A DNA stretch of 64,000 nt from Acidobacteriota bacterium (GCA_020439745.1 JAGQSC010000009.1:186001-250000); one strand, 5' to 3'. Shown: positions 45,924-53,643, numbered from the stretch's first letter. Notes: generated by a model not told the origin, from the sequence alone. Numbers and translations: made by a program.

Positions 45924-45939
45924 AGTAAAAGGAGCCTTT

Positions 45940-46239
45940 ATGTTACTCGCCGTTCTTTTCTTTCATTTCGCTGAACCCATTCAGCCCATCATCGATCAGC
46001 CAGCCACACAGCAAATGGAGATGTTGGATTTAGCCAAAACCGCCATGGCGGAGAAGCGTTGGGCCGACGCCCACGAATTGCTCAACAAAGCCAAGAAGCT
46101 AGACAAGAAGAACCCCGAAGTCTACCTGCTGCTGGGCGACCTTCAGGCAGCTCTCAACAAGCCCTCCATGGCCAAGTCCTACTACAAGAAGGCAGAAAAA
46201 CTGGGCGTGAACATCGACGCCTACCTCGCCAAACTGTAA
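45940..46239 (+). CDS. Small exported TPR protein
   Basis: A 99-residue protein with a short hydrophobic N-terminus (MLLAVLFFHFAEP), probably an export signal, followed by about two TPR units: AKTAMAEKRWADAHELLNKAKKLDKKNPEVYLLLGDLQAALNKPSMAKSYYKKAEKLG. TPRs mediate protein contacts; the partner is unknown. AAAAGGAG lies a few nt before the ATG. It lies 81 nt after tetR and carries the second TetR operator, so it is very likely the main target of that repressor. Confidence 0.7.
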   Translation: MLLAVLFFHFAEPIQPIIDQPATQQMEMLDLAKTAMAEKRWADAHELLNKAKKLDKKNPEVYLLLGDLQAALNKPSMAKSYYKKAEKLGVNIDAYLAKL

Positions 46240-46251
46240 TCCCCTTTTTAA

Positions 46252-46280
46252 TTAACACCTCGGCGCGTTCGCTATATCAT
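46252..46280 (+). promoter_or_regulatory. promoter of the sirtuin gene, possibly giving a leaderless mRNA
   Basis: TTAACA (46252-46257), 17-nt spacer, TATCAT (46275-46280), five of six consensus bases in each box. The predicted +1 near 46287 falls at the start codons (46285 or 46291), and no Shine-Dalgarno is present. Confidence 0.5.
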
Positions 46281-46311
46281 AGGCATGGTGATGTCTGTGA
46301 GCGAACGCGCC
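46262..46311 (+). promoter_or_regulatory. 12-bp perfect inverted repeat over the sirtuin start
   Basis: Arm 46262-46273 is the exact reverse complement of 46300-46311; the 26-nt spacer holds both candidate ATG codons. A T-rich run (46312-46320) follows. In read-through RNA from the TPR gene this could terminate or block the start. In DNA it could be an operator overlapping the promoter. Confidence 0.5.
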
Positions 46312-47076
46312 TTTTCTTTTGAACCTGCCCTCATCCAAGATTTGATTGGGGCCAAACGCATCCTGTTCATAACTGGAGCCGGCATTTCAGCCGAGTCGGG
46401 TCTACCCACTTATCGAGGTGTCGGCGGACTTTATGAAGATGTCGACACCCCTGACGACTTGCCCATTGAGACGATCTTGTCAGGACCCATGTTTCAACGC
46501 CGGCCCGATCTGACTTGGCGCTACATGCTGCAACTCGAGGAAGCCTGCCGCGGTGCAAGCTATAACCGTGCACACGAAGCCATTGCCAGGTTTCAAGAAC
46601 ACTTTGAGGTGGTGGTTCTAACCCAAAACGTAGATGGCTTTCACGGCGACGCCGGCTCACAAAATGTGATCGAAATCCATGGCAATCTAAGGCGGATTCA
46701 GTGCATTCGATGTTCTTTTTGTGAGCAGGTCCCCAACTACGCGCATCTACAAGGCCCTACCCCACGATGTCAGGTCTGTGGAGATGTATTGCGACCTGCG
46801 GTCGTACTGTTCGGTGAAATGCTGCCCCCTGATGCGGTGGACCGAATGGTCACCGAATTGGAACGCGGGTTTGATCTCATCTTCAGCGTGGGAACGTCAG
46901 CGCTGTTTCCCTACATTGCGGAACCTGTTTGGTTAGCCGCAGAACACGGAATCCCCACAGTGGAGATCAATCCGGTCGCCACGGATTTATCGTCGGCGGT
47001 TCGATACCGCATATCCGCACAGGCTGGTGATGCCTTGCAACGCTTGTGGCGCGCATGGCAATCTCAGGCAAGCTGA
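46285..47076 (+). CDS. Sir2-family NAD-dependent protein deacylase
   Basis: A 263-residue sirtuin removing acyl groups from lysines with NAD+. Motifs: LFITGAGISAESGLPTYRG (29-44) for NAD; LTQNVDGFH (112-120); catalytic His132 in EIHGN; zinc cysteines Cys140, Cys143, Cys162 and Cys165; SVGTSALFPYIAEP; and EINPVATDL near the C-terminus. Length fits CobB-like enzymes. ATG 46291 is an equally good start. Neither has a Shine-Dalgarno, and both lie inside an inverted repeat, so expression control is unusual. An acyl-CoA synthetase gene lies 1.2 kb downstream, but a link between the two is not shown. Confidence 0.88.
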   Translation: MVMSVSERAFSFEPALIQDLIGAKRILFITGAGISAESGLPTYRGVGGLYEDVDTPDDLPIETILSGPMFQRRPDLTWRYMLQLEEACRGASYNRAHEAIARFQEHFEVVVLTQNVDGFHGDAGSQNVIEIHGNLRRIQCIRCSFCEQVPNYAHLQGPTPRCQVCGDVLRPAVVLFGEMLPPDAVDRMVTELERGFDLIFSVGTSALFPYIAEPVWLAAEHGIPTVEINPVATDLSSAVRYRISAQAGDALQRLWRAWQSQAS

Positions 47077-47103
47077 GGGCTCATCAAAATAAACACGAGG
47101 CGA

Positions 47104-47124
47104 GGCACTGGGTAACCCAATGCC
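47104..47124. terminator. weak hairpin between convergent genes
   Basis: GGCACTGGG (47104-47112) and CCCAATGCC (47116-47124) pair with one mismatch around a 3-nt loop. It lies between the convergent sirtuin and methyltransferase genes. There is no clear T-tract, so it is only a possible bidirectional terminator. Confidence 0.3.
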
Positions 47125-47135
47125 CCGTTCAGTGA

Positions 47136-47861
47136 TTAGTTCTTTTCGAATAAATAGACGAAGCGGCTGGTTTTTCGCCGAATAGACGCGTCAAAAACAG
47201 ACACACTGCCATCATCACTCGCACTTTTAAGTACATCGCTGGATTTGACGAACTTGAAGCCAAACCCTTCAATTGCCTTCTTGGCGAATGAAGGTTCAAT
47301 GCGGTGTAGTTCTTGCGCCGATGCGCTTCCCGTTCCCGCAGCGGCTGCATGGTCCACAATACACAGTTTGCCTCCTGGCTTGAGTGCCTTGTGTAGCTGA
47401 CCCATGAAGTCCTCGGCGTCTATGGACCAGCCTTCATCTTTGTAATAGATGTCGTGAAACCCCAGAATGAAAAACACAGCGTCGTATTGGTTCTCGCCCA
47501 ATTCCAAGGCATCGGTTTCACGAGTTACCACAGTCACGTTCTTGAGTCGTTCACCCATCTTCCTTTGGTCCAATTCCTTTTGCACGAATGGCAAATAGGC
47601 TTTGTTGTTCTGACTGAGAACATGTCCCTTTTCTCCCACCACAGCGGACAGCAACTCGGTGTAATAACCACCACCAGCCAAGATATCGGCAACCACCATA
47701 CCGGGCTCTATCCCAAAGAAGGCCAGAATCTCGCCCGGCTTGCTTGTCTTGTCTCGCTCTAAGTCCGACTCCAGACGACCAGGCGATTTGAGTGCCTGTT
47801 CAATAACGGCATTGCCCGCAAACATCCACAAACTTGAAAACAACAACAGTGCTATACGCAT
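47136..47861 (-). CDS. Exported class I methyltransferase-fold protein (COG4798-like)
   Basis: A 241-residue protein with a signal peptide (MRIALLLFSSLWMFAGNAV). After ALKSPGRLESDLERDKTSKPGEILAFFGI comes a SAM-binding fold: VVADILAGGGYYTELLSAVVG (motif I, GGGYYTE), DALELGENQYDAVFFILGFHDIYY and LKPGGKLCIVDHAAAAG. Predicted methyltransferases with signal peptides form a known but uncharacterised group. SAM is cytoplasmic, so the export is puzzling. A GGAGG-like Shine-Dalgarno precedes the ATG. It is convergent with the sirtuin and divergent from the zinc-ribbon-like gene, with a 7-bp A+T-rich palindrome (47880-47896) between them. Confidence 0.7.
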   Translation of the reverse strand: MRIALLLFSSLWMFAGNAVIEQALKSPGRLESDLERDKTSKPGEILAFFGIEPGMVVADILAGGGYYTELLSAVVGEKGHVLSQNNKAYLPFVQKELDQRKMGERLKNVTVVTRETDALELGENQYDAVFFILGFHDIYYKDEGWSIDAEDFMGQLHKALKPGGKLCIVDHAAAAGTGSASAQELHRIEPSFAKKAIEGFGFKFVKSSDVLKSASDDGSVSVFDASIRRKTSRFVYLFEKN

Positions 47862-47941
47862 CGACGCCTCCCTTTATGTGAGAAAACAATTTTCTCTACG
47901 ACATGCACATGAATTCGTTGCAACGATTACAGTTTGGTAAC

Positions 47942-48163
47942 ATGCGTATTGAGGTGAAGATGAACCAGGAACCCACATGCCGATGCGGTTTTGACCGCCA
48001 CCATCCATGGGTGGTGGAAAAACCCCGCTACAGTCCATCAAAGTGGTTGGCCGTGTTGACGGGAATCAGTGTCATTCCCAAAACCGTCGTGGTCGCCTGT
48101 GATCAATGTGGCTTTGTGTTTGAGGAAAGCGACGACCTCGAACGCCGTAAACGTATGATTTGA
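47942..48163 (+). CDS. Small zinc-ribbon-like protein
   Basis: A 73-residue protein (67 if the ATG at 47960 is used; GAGGTG lies just before it; an in-frame ATG also exists at 47903). It has a CRCGFDRHHPWVV head and a CDQCGFVF tail separated by a segment with SPSKWLAVLTGISVIPKTVV. The two CxC/CxxC pairs plus HH could bind one zinc. I do not know a named family. It ends in a basic cluster (ERRKRM). It precedes the acyl-CoA synthetase gene by 67 nt; function unknown. Confidence 0.5.
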   Translation: MRIEVKMNQEPTCRCGFDRHHPWVVEKPRYSPSKWLAVLTGISVIPKTVVVACDQCGFVFEESDDLERRKRMI

Positions 48164-48230
48164 TGCGGTTGCAAAAAACCAAGTCCCAAAGTAGGCTTGA
48201 GTCCAATCCATACCGCACAGGGACCTTTGA

Positions 48231-50015
48231 ATGAGCTACAAATCCATCCCCCATCTATTTTTTGAGGCATGCGAGCGATACCAAAAGACGGAAGCAGTCT
48301 TGGTTAAGACCGACGGACACTACAGTCCGTATTCACACCGCTTCTTTGCCCAAAGAGTCAAAACATTCGGCAGAGGTCTCATGGCCATGGGTCTCAAGCC
48401 CAAGCAGCATTTTGCCATCCTCTCCGAGACGCGCTTCGATTGGGCCGTTGCCGATTTGGGAATCCTGTCGGCGGGTGGTGTTTCGGTCCCGATCTACGAC
48501 ACACTCACACCTAAGGAAATCCGTTACATCCTGCACGACAGCGAGTCGGTGGGCGTCATCGTGTCCAATATGGACCAGTTTGAAAAAGTGCAGTCCATCA
48601 AAGCGGATTTGCCACAGTTGATTCACGTCATCGTGATGGATCCCGCGGAATCGCTTGGGGACGCAAAGTCCATGAAAGCGGTCGAAATCCTTGGCAGCGA
48701 TACGGACAATGAGGCGGCCCTTGAGGCACGCATCGAAGCCATTGATCGGCAACAATTGATGACCCTGATCTACACCAGCGGAACAACTGGTGATCCTAAA
48801 GGCGTCATGCTTTCCCATCATAATCTGCTGTCGAACATCGAAGGGGTGATCGACGCCGTTCCCTACACGGAAGCGGATATTCACCTTGCCCACCTACCCT
48901 TGAGCCACGTTCTGGAACGCATGTCCGGTTTCTACTTGATGATATGCGCTGGAGTCACGATTGCCTATGCCGAGAGCATGGCCACTATTCGCGACAATTT
49001 GCTTGAAGTACGTCCCACAGTCATGGTTTCGGTGCCAAGACTATTTGAAAAGATCTATGCCGGCATACACGATGCCGTTAAGTCAGGTAGCTTCATCAAA
49101 CGGACCATGTTCAAATGGGCCACCTCCGTTGCCCGCGACGCCGTTCCCTATTTCGTGGCCGGAAAACCACTTCCCGGACTCTTGGCCACCAAATACAAAA
49201 TGGCGGACAAGGCCGTATTCGCCAAGGTGCGAGACCGAACAGGCGGAAGGCTGCGCTACCTGATTTCCGGTGGCGCACCACTCTCCAAAGAAATTGGCGA
49301 GTTCTTCCTGGGTATCGGCATCAAGATCCTTGAGGGATATGGACTCACAGAGACGTCACCGGTGTTGTGCGTCAACAGACCCGACAAAAACAAACCAGGT
49401 ACCGTCGGACCCGCAATTCCCAATGTAGAGATCAAATTCGCGGATGATGGTGAGATCCTGGCCAAGGGACCCAATGTCATGATGGGCTATTACAACAATC
49501 CCAAAGCGACTGCAGAAAGTATTGTGGACGGCTGGTTTCACACCGGGGACATCGGCGTCATGGACGATGATGGCTTTGTCCGCATCACCGATCGCAAGAA
49601 GGAAATCATCGTCACGTCGGGTGGCAAAAACATAGCCCCCCAACCCATCGAGAACGCCCTCAAACTGAGCCCCCTCATCGAGAATGCCATCCTTATCGGC
49701 GATCGCCGTAACTATGTGACGGCGCTCATTGTCCCACCTTGGGAAACCGTGGCCCAATGGGCCCCTCAACACCAGTGGCCAACGGACCCATTAACATTGT
49801 GCGCTCATGCTGGCTTCCGCAAAGCCATCACCGACGAAATTGCGTTTCGACTCAAGGATTTCGCCCGCTACGAGAAGGTCAAAAAATTTGAAATCCTCCC
49901 GGATCCACTCTCGGTAATTAATGGCGAACTCACCCCAAGCCTGAAAATCCGCCGCAAGATCATCAACCAACGTTATGCCCAAACCATCGAACAGCTCTAC
50001 GCAGAAAGTGAGTGA
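48231..50015 (+). CDS. Long-chain acyl-CoA synthetase (AMP-forming)
   Basis: A 594-residue enzyme activating fatty acids with ATP and CoA. ANL-superfamily motifs: YTSGTTGDPKGVMLSHHNLLS (phosphate loop, about 183-203), PLSHVLERMSGFYLM, RYLISGGAPLSKEIGEFFLGIGIKILEGYGLTETSPVL, GWFHTGDIGVMDDDGFVRITDRKKEIIVTSGGKNIAP and the C-terminal lysine region ELTPSLKIRRKII. Start MSYKSIPHLFFEACERYQ. It belongs to the FAA1/FadD15-like long-chain group by size and motif spacing. A VOC gene follows 12 nt later. Together with the acyl-CoA dehydrogenase and 4-hydroxyacyl kinase candidates, it points to fatty acid catabolism. Confidence 0.9.
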   Translation: MSYKSIPHLFFEACERYQKTEAVLVKTDGHYSPYSHRFFAQRVKTFGRGLMAMGLKPKQHFAILSETRFDWAVADLGILSAGGVSVPIYDTLTPKEIRYILHDSESVGVIVSNMDQFEKVQSIKADLPQLIHVIVMDPAESLGDAKSMKAVEILGSDTDNEAALEARIEAIDRQQLMTLIYTSGTTGDPKGVMLSHHNLLSNIEGVIDAVPYTEADIHLAHLPLSHVLERMSGFYLMICAGVTIAYAESMATIRDNLLEVRPTVMVSVPRLFEKIYAGIHDAVKSGSFIKRTMFKWATSVARDAVPYFVAGKPLPGLLATKYKMADKAVFAKVRDRTGGRLRYLISGGAPLSKEIGEFFLGIGIKILEGYGLTETSPVLCVNRPDKNKPGTVGPAIPNVEIKFADDGEILAKGPNVMMGYYNNPKATAESIVDGWFHTGDIGVMDDDGFVRITDRKKEIIVTSGGKNIAPQPIENALKLSPLIENAILIGDRRNYVTALIVPPWETVAQWAPQHQWPTDPLTLCAHAGFRKAITDEIAFRLKDFARYEKVKKFEILPDPLSVINGELTPSLKIRRKIINQRYAQTIEQLYAESE

Positions 50016-50027
50016 TTCAGCAAACCA

Positions 50028-50399
50028 GTGATCAGCCACCTGGACCACTTGGTACTCACCGTTTCAGATATTGAGGCATCTGTCCATTTCTACACGCGCG
50101 TTTTGAAAATGACTCCCATTACCTTTGGTCATGGGCGCAAGGCGTTGGTATTCGGCCGTCAGAAAATCAACCTGCAGTTGCTTGGTCAGGAATCACGTAA
50201 CCGAGCCCAGGTAGGATCAGGCGACTTGTGTCTGATCACAAATTGGTCCATGGATCGTGTGATCCAACACCTCACGGAACAAGACGTCGACATATTAGAG
50301 GGCCCCTGCACGCGTTCGGGTGCCCAGGGTCCCATCCAATCCGTTTATTTTTGCGATCCCGATCGGAATCTCATCGAAATCAGCAGCTACGAAACCTGA
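50028..50399 (+). CDS. VOC-superfamily (glyoxalase-fold) protein
   Basis: A 123-residue single VOC domain. HLDHLVLTVSDIEASVHFYTRVLKMTPITF gives the first beta-alpha-beta unit with a metal-binding His; KINLQLL and VYFCDPDRNLIEISSYE give the second with the metal-binding Glu. It resembles glyoxalase/dioxygenase-like proteins of the 'virulence protein' subgroup. The start is GTG 50028. It is 12 nt after the acyl-CoA synthetase gene, probably in its operon, and convergent with the ferredoxin:NADP reductase gene. Substrate unknown. Confidence 0.8.
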   Translation: MISHLDHLVLTVSDIEASVHFYTRVLKMTPITFGHGRKALVFGRQKINLQLLGQESRNRAQVGSGDLCLITNWSMDRVIQHLTEQDVDILEGPCTRSGAQGPIQSVYFCDPDRNLIEISSYET

Positions 50400-50423
50400 A
50401 TCTGAGATTTCCATGCATCTGAA

Positions 50424-51296
50424 CTAATACAACAGTTCGTGCCAGCGTTCGCCAGCAATCAATTCATTGCGCCTCCGAGTCCATTTCTTCTCGCCGCCTG
50501 CGATATGAACCATTGCCTTTTCAAGGGTAGGCACCATGGTTTCCAGACCCGCAATGTAGACAAATGTGTTCGGGGCACAAAGCAACTGCCATACCTCTTC
50601 CGAGTTGGCTTCCAGCGCCTTGTCAATGTCCACAGGATCGTTGAGGTGAGGTCTAGGGCTGACCGCATGAAAGGCACGGAATGTCTCCTCGTCATAGTAG
50701 TTGGTTAGGTCGTTGTTGCGGTCGTTTTGATAGAGCAGTTCGAGACCACTACGCGCGCCGTAAAACAAGCGGACCTGACCCGTCCAGCCGCCGACATCCT
50801 TGTAAATGCGTTTGATGAATGCCCTAAATGGCGCAATGCCCGTCCCTACGCCAATCATGATTAGGTTACTTGACTCATCCTCGGGGATCGGAAACGGCAT
50901 CGGATATGGTCCCGTTAGAGTGACAGGATCGCCCACGTGACGATTACATAGAAAATGCGAGGCGATACCCGGATACCGTTCCCCGTTGACGGGGTCCACA
51001 TAATCACAGCGACGAACGCAGAGATCCATGTGAATATGGCCATGAGACTCCGTACATTCGGCGATCGTATACAAACGCATGTGGTTTGGATTGCCGAATT
51101 GGTGGGGTCCCTCAATCAACACACCCACGGTTTGACCGGCTGCACAGCTAAACGGGGTGCGTTCCACCTTCAAGGTCAATTGATGTACGTCCTCGGGTGA
51201 CTGCGTAGGTGTGAGCCTCACATTCATGGTGACCGTAGCCCGAATGGGATCGCTGATATCGTAATCTCGTTGAAGTTTCACCTGCGCCTCCTTCAT
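50424..51296 (-). CDS. Ferredoxin--NADP+ reductase (plant-type FNR)
   Basis: A 290-residue flavoprotein. The FAD domain contains HMRLYTIAECTESHG (RLYxIA for FAD) and GIASHFLCNRHVGDPVTLTGPYP. The NADP domain has LIMIGVGTGIAPFRAFIKRIY, VRLFYGARSGLELLYQND and FVYIAGLETMVPTLEKAM. It ends ERWHELLY with the C-terminal tyrosine that stacks on the flavin in plant-type FNR. It would exchange electrons between ferredoxin reduced by PFOR and NADP+. It is the last gene of the rnf operon, overlapping the ferritin-like gene by 4 nt. Confidence 0.88.
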   Translation of the reverse strand: MKEAQVKLQRDYDISDPIRATVTMNVRLTPTQSPEDVHQLTLKVERTPFSCAAGQTVGVLIEGPHQFGNPNHMRLYTIAECTESHGHIHMDLCVRRCDYVDPVNGERYPGIASHFLCNRHVGDPVTLTGPYPMPFPIPEDESSNLIMIGVGTGIAPFRAFIKRIYKDVGGWTGQVRLFYGARSGLELLYQNDRNNDLTNYYDEETFRAFHAVSPRPHLNDPVDIDKALEANSEEVWQLLCAPNTFVYIAGLETMVPTLEKAMVHIAGGEKKWTRRRNELIAGERWHELLY

Positions 51297-51757
51297 GTCT
51301 CAAGCATCGCATTAAGCTGCTTAATGTGACTCTGTTCTTCTTCGATGATGGCTTCCATCATGTGTTGGTCGTTGGTGTTGATGAGGCGACTGAGTCCCTC
51401 GTAATATTCAATGGATGCGCGTTCTCGAAGAACCGCGAAATCTATGGCCTGCTTCAGGGTATTGATCTCTGCGATATCAGCCAACACTGCCTTTCTGTCA
51501 AATACGTTCGACTGAGTCAGTGCGCGTAAATGGGCGAAATAGGATTCGTTAAAGAACTCTGCCGGCTGATAGCGATCCAGTCGCTTGGCCATCCGTCCAA
51601 AGAAGCCGCCATGTTCGCGTTCCTGGCGGGAGAGGTCTTCGAAAAACGCCGCGATTTTGCCCTTGAATTTGCCTGCAAGTGCACGATAGAACTGCTCTCC
51701 GTCATCCTCGATTTGGATCGCAAACTGAATAAACTCCTCGGCTGCGTAGCTACTCAT
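51293..51757 (-). CDS. Ferritin-like/rubrerythrin-type di-iron protein
   Basis: A 154-residue four-helix protein. Iron-binding glutamates appear in two ExxH-type pairs: EDDGEQFYRAL and SRQEREHGGFF in the first half, RERASIEYYEGL and EEEQSHIKQL in the second. No C-terminal rubredoxin domain is present. Such proteins detoxify peroxide or store iron, a sensible companion to oxygen-sensitive PFOR and Rnf. A perfect AGGAGG Shine-Dalgarno lies inside the preceding 46-aa gene, whose stop overlaps this start (ATGA). The FNR gene follows with a 4-nt overlap. Confidence 0.82.
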   Translation of the reverse strand: MSSYAAEEFIQFAIQIEDDGEQFYRALAGKFKGKIAAFFEDLSRQEREHGGFFGRMAKRLDRYQPAEFFNESYFAHLRALTQSNVFDRKAVLADIAEINTLKQAIDFAVLRERASIEYYEGLSRLINTNDQHMMEAIIEEEQSHIKQLNAMLET

Positions 51758-51894
51758 GGTTCCTCCTCGGCTGCTCGATCACATCCGTCACAGTGCTTGA
51801 TGCAGCCACAATGTTCGGTTGGGTTCTTCAATTGCAAGAATCCCCAAAGCGCGACGATCAGGCAGACAAAGCCCAAAGCCAAAATGGTTTTCAC
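51754..51894 (-). CDS. 46-aa membrane-anchored cysteine-rich protein between rnfA and the ferritin gene
   Basis: I found this small gene by reading the minus strand between rnfA and the ferritin-like gene. It starts with GTG at 51894, overlapping the rnfA stop as GTGA. It ends with TGA at 51756-51754, overlapping the next start as ATGA. The product has one TM helix (about 3-22, ILALGFVCLIVALWGFLQL) and a soluble tail HCGCIKHCDGCDRAAEEEP with four cysteines in C-x-C-x3-C-x2-C spacing plus two histidines. That could bind a metal or small Fe-S cluster. Coupling on both sides within the rnf operon argues that it is real and works with the Rnf complex. I know no named family. Confidence 0.7.
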   Translation of the reverse strand: MKTILALGFVCLIVALWGFLQLKNPTEHCGCIKHCDGCDRAAEEEP

Positions 51895-52472
51895 GATCCA
51901 CCTCCCATACCGGCAAAACCCATAAACGCCGTCGACAGAATGCCGGCCACCACAAGCGCCAAAACCGTCCCTTTAACCGATTTCGGCGTATCTGAAAGGT
52001 CCAAGTGTTGACGCATGCTCGCCATTAACACCAATACAAGGAAAAAGCCCACACCTGCACCCAATGCATAGGTGACACATTGCAGGAAGCGGTATTCCCG
52101 CGCGGTCTGAAAAAGCGCCACAGCCAAAATGGCACAGTTGGTGGTGATCAAAGGTAAGAAAATACCCAGGCTGCGGAACAAGGCGGGGCTCAATTTCTTG
52201 ATGGCCATTTCCACCAATTGAACGGTTGACGCGATCACCACAATGAACGAAATCAGACGCAAAAACTCCACCCCTAATCCTGTTAACAGTGCATTTACAC
52301 CAAAGGCGCAAACTGAGCTGACCAGCATGACAAATATGACCGCTCCACCCATGCGGGCGCTGGTGTTCACCTCGCGCGTCACACCAAGGAACGGACAGAT
52401 TCCCAGGAAATACGCAAGGATAAAGTTATTGATCAGACATGCGTCTAGAAAAAGTGGGAACAACTGGCTCAT
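51891..52472 (-). CDS. rnfA: Rnf complex subunit RnfA
   Basis: A 193-residue, six-TM inner-membrane subunit of the ion-translocating ferredoxin:NAD+ oxidoreductase. Motifs: INNFILAYFLGICPFLGVT (with the conserved Cys binding the intramembrane iron centre together with RnfE), LRLISFIVVIASTVQLVEM and PLITTNCAILAVAL. Length is standard. It overlaps rnfE (52469-52472) and the 46-aa gene (GTGA). Confidence 0.93.
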   Translation of the reverse strand: MSQLFPLFLDACLINNFILAYFLGICPFLGVTREVNTSARMGGAVIFVMLVSSVCAFGVNALLTGLGVEFLRLISFIVVIASTVQLVEMAIKKLSPALFRSLGIFLPLITTNCAILAVALFQTAREYRFLQCVTYALGAGVGFFLVLVLMASMRQHLDLSDTPKSVKGTVLALVVAGILSTAFMGFAGMGGGS

Positions 52473-53059
52473 GTCGCCCTCCCTTTTCTCAACTCAATCA
52501 ACCACAACCAGCCGGCCAACGTGAAGAACCCTCCGGGGGGCAATACCATCAAAACCCACGGCTCAAAATGCGGGCCTAAAACGTGCCACCCGAACAAACT
52601 TCCTGAGCCAAACAGTTCGCGGACCCCACCCAGGCACAACAACCCAAAGGTAAATCCAAGACCCATACCCAAAGCGTCTTTCATGGCATCGAGCACTCCG
52701 TTCTTTGAGGCGAAGGCTTCCGCCCGACCAAGAATGATGCAATTGACCACGATCAACGAAATAAATGCGCCCAGAGCCTTATGCAATTCCACGCTAATAG
52801 CCTGTATCACATAATCCACGGCAGTCACAAACGTCGCAATAATCAGAATGAAACTGGCGATGCGCACCTGTTTGGGGATCAAGTGCCGCAGCAGCGACAC
52901 CAAGGTTGATGACATCACAAGCACGAATAGCGTGGCCAGACCCATCGCCATACTGTTGATCGCTGTGTTGGTGACCGCAAGCACAGGGCACATACCCAAA
53001 ACTTGCACAAACACCGGATTCTCACGCCAAAGTCCCTTTGAAAAGGTGTCAGCTGTCAC
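52469..53059 (-). CDS. rnfE: Rnf complex subunit RnfE
   Basis: A 196-residue, six-TM subunit pairing with RnfA. Motifs: NPVFVQVLGMCPVLAVTNTAINSMAMGLATLFV with the iron-centre Cys, and LIVVNCIILGRAEAFASKNGV. I set the start at GTG 53059. It overlaps the rnfG stop as GTGA and has an AAGGAGG Shine-Dalgarno 5 nt upstream; the in-frame ATG at 53092 lies inside rnfG and would overlap it by 37 nt. Length then matches the family. Confidence 0.92.
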   Translation of the reverse strand: MTADTFSKGLWRENPVFVQVLGMCPVLAVTNTAINSMAMGLATLFVLVMSSTLVSLLRHLIPKQVRIASFILIIATFVTAVDYVIQAISVELHKALGAFISLIVVNCIILGRAEAFASKNGVLDAMKDALGMGLGFTFGLLCLGGVRELFGSGSLFGWHVLGPHFEPWVLMVLPPGGFFTLAGWLWLIELRKGRAT

Positions 53060-53643
53060 GGCGACCTCCTTTTCTTGAGTTGAGGTACCCAAAGGGCCGT
53101 GCTATCTGACAATCCCTTCACCACAGCTCGGGAGCTAATGGTTGCCCCGGAAATGGCATCCACTTGCCATTCATGAAGACGTTGGCCCGGCTTTACGAAC
53201 TCGACCTGATGGACCAGCGCATCGTTTTCAACCGGAACGGCGATGTTGGAAACGTGTTCGAGAAAGATTGCGTCTTTCTCGATCTTGTCGCCCAGGCCCG
53301 GGGTCTCTCGACTGGACAAGACTTTCATTCCTGTGACCGATTCACGGTTTGGATCGTAACCGTATATGAACGCGATCACATCTTGGAAACCTCGGGTTTC
53401 ACAAACCACCGCATACCCCTGCAGCTCGTTACCGGCATTGCGTACCTCAAAAGCTTGAACGCCCTCCCATTCCAGCGGTTCTTGGGTCACCCCGCCAGGC
53501 ACCACTTGCAACACGGCTTTCTGCAGATAGGCGGCATGGTTAGCGGCAATACGAGGCGCCGTTGTCTGAGCGACCAACGTCAGTATCAAAGCACAGGCCA
53601 CGCCAAGCCCTGTAAGCACACCTACCAACCGCAATGACGTCAT
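53056..53643 (-). CDS. rnfG: Rnf complex subunit RnfG (FMN-binding)
   Basis: A 195-residue periplasmic flavoprotein with one N-terminal TM helix (about 4-26). The FMN attachment motif is DAISGATISSRAVVKGL near residues 165-182, with Thr of SGAT as the site modified by ApbE. The ETPGLGDKIEKD box is also typical of RnfG/NqrC. It takes part in the electron path from ferredoxin to NAD+. It overlaps rnfD (53640-53643) and rnfE by 4 nt. Confidence 0.93.
   Translation of the reverse strand: MTSLRLVGVLTGLGVACALILTLVAQTTAPRIAANHAAYLQKAVLQVVPGGVTQEPLEWEGVQAFEVRNAGNELQGYAVVCETRGFQDVIAFIYGYDPNRESVTGMKVLSSRETPGLGDKIEKDAIFLEHVSNIAVPVENDALVHQVEFVKPGQRLHEWQVDAISGATISSRAVVKGLSDSTALWVPQLKKRRSP

Noticed and set aside
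53056-53092. ATG at 53092 as the rnfE start
   Set aside because: It would overlap rnfG by 37 nt. GTG 53059 has a perfect Shine-Dalgarno and a GTGA overlap like its neighbours.
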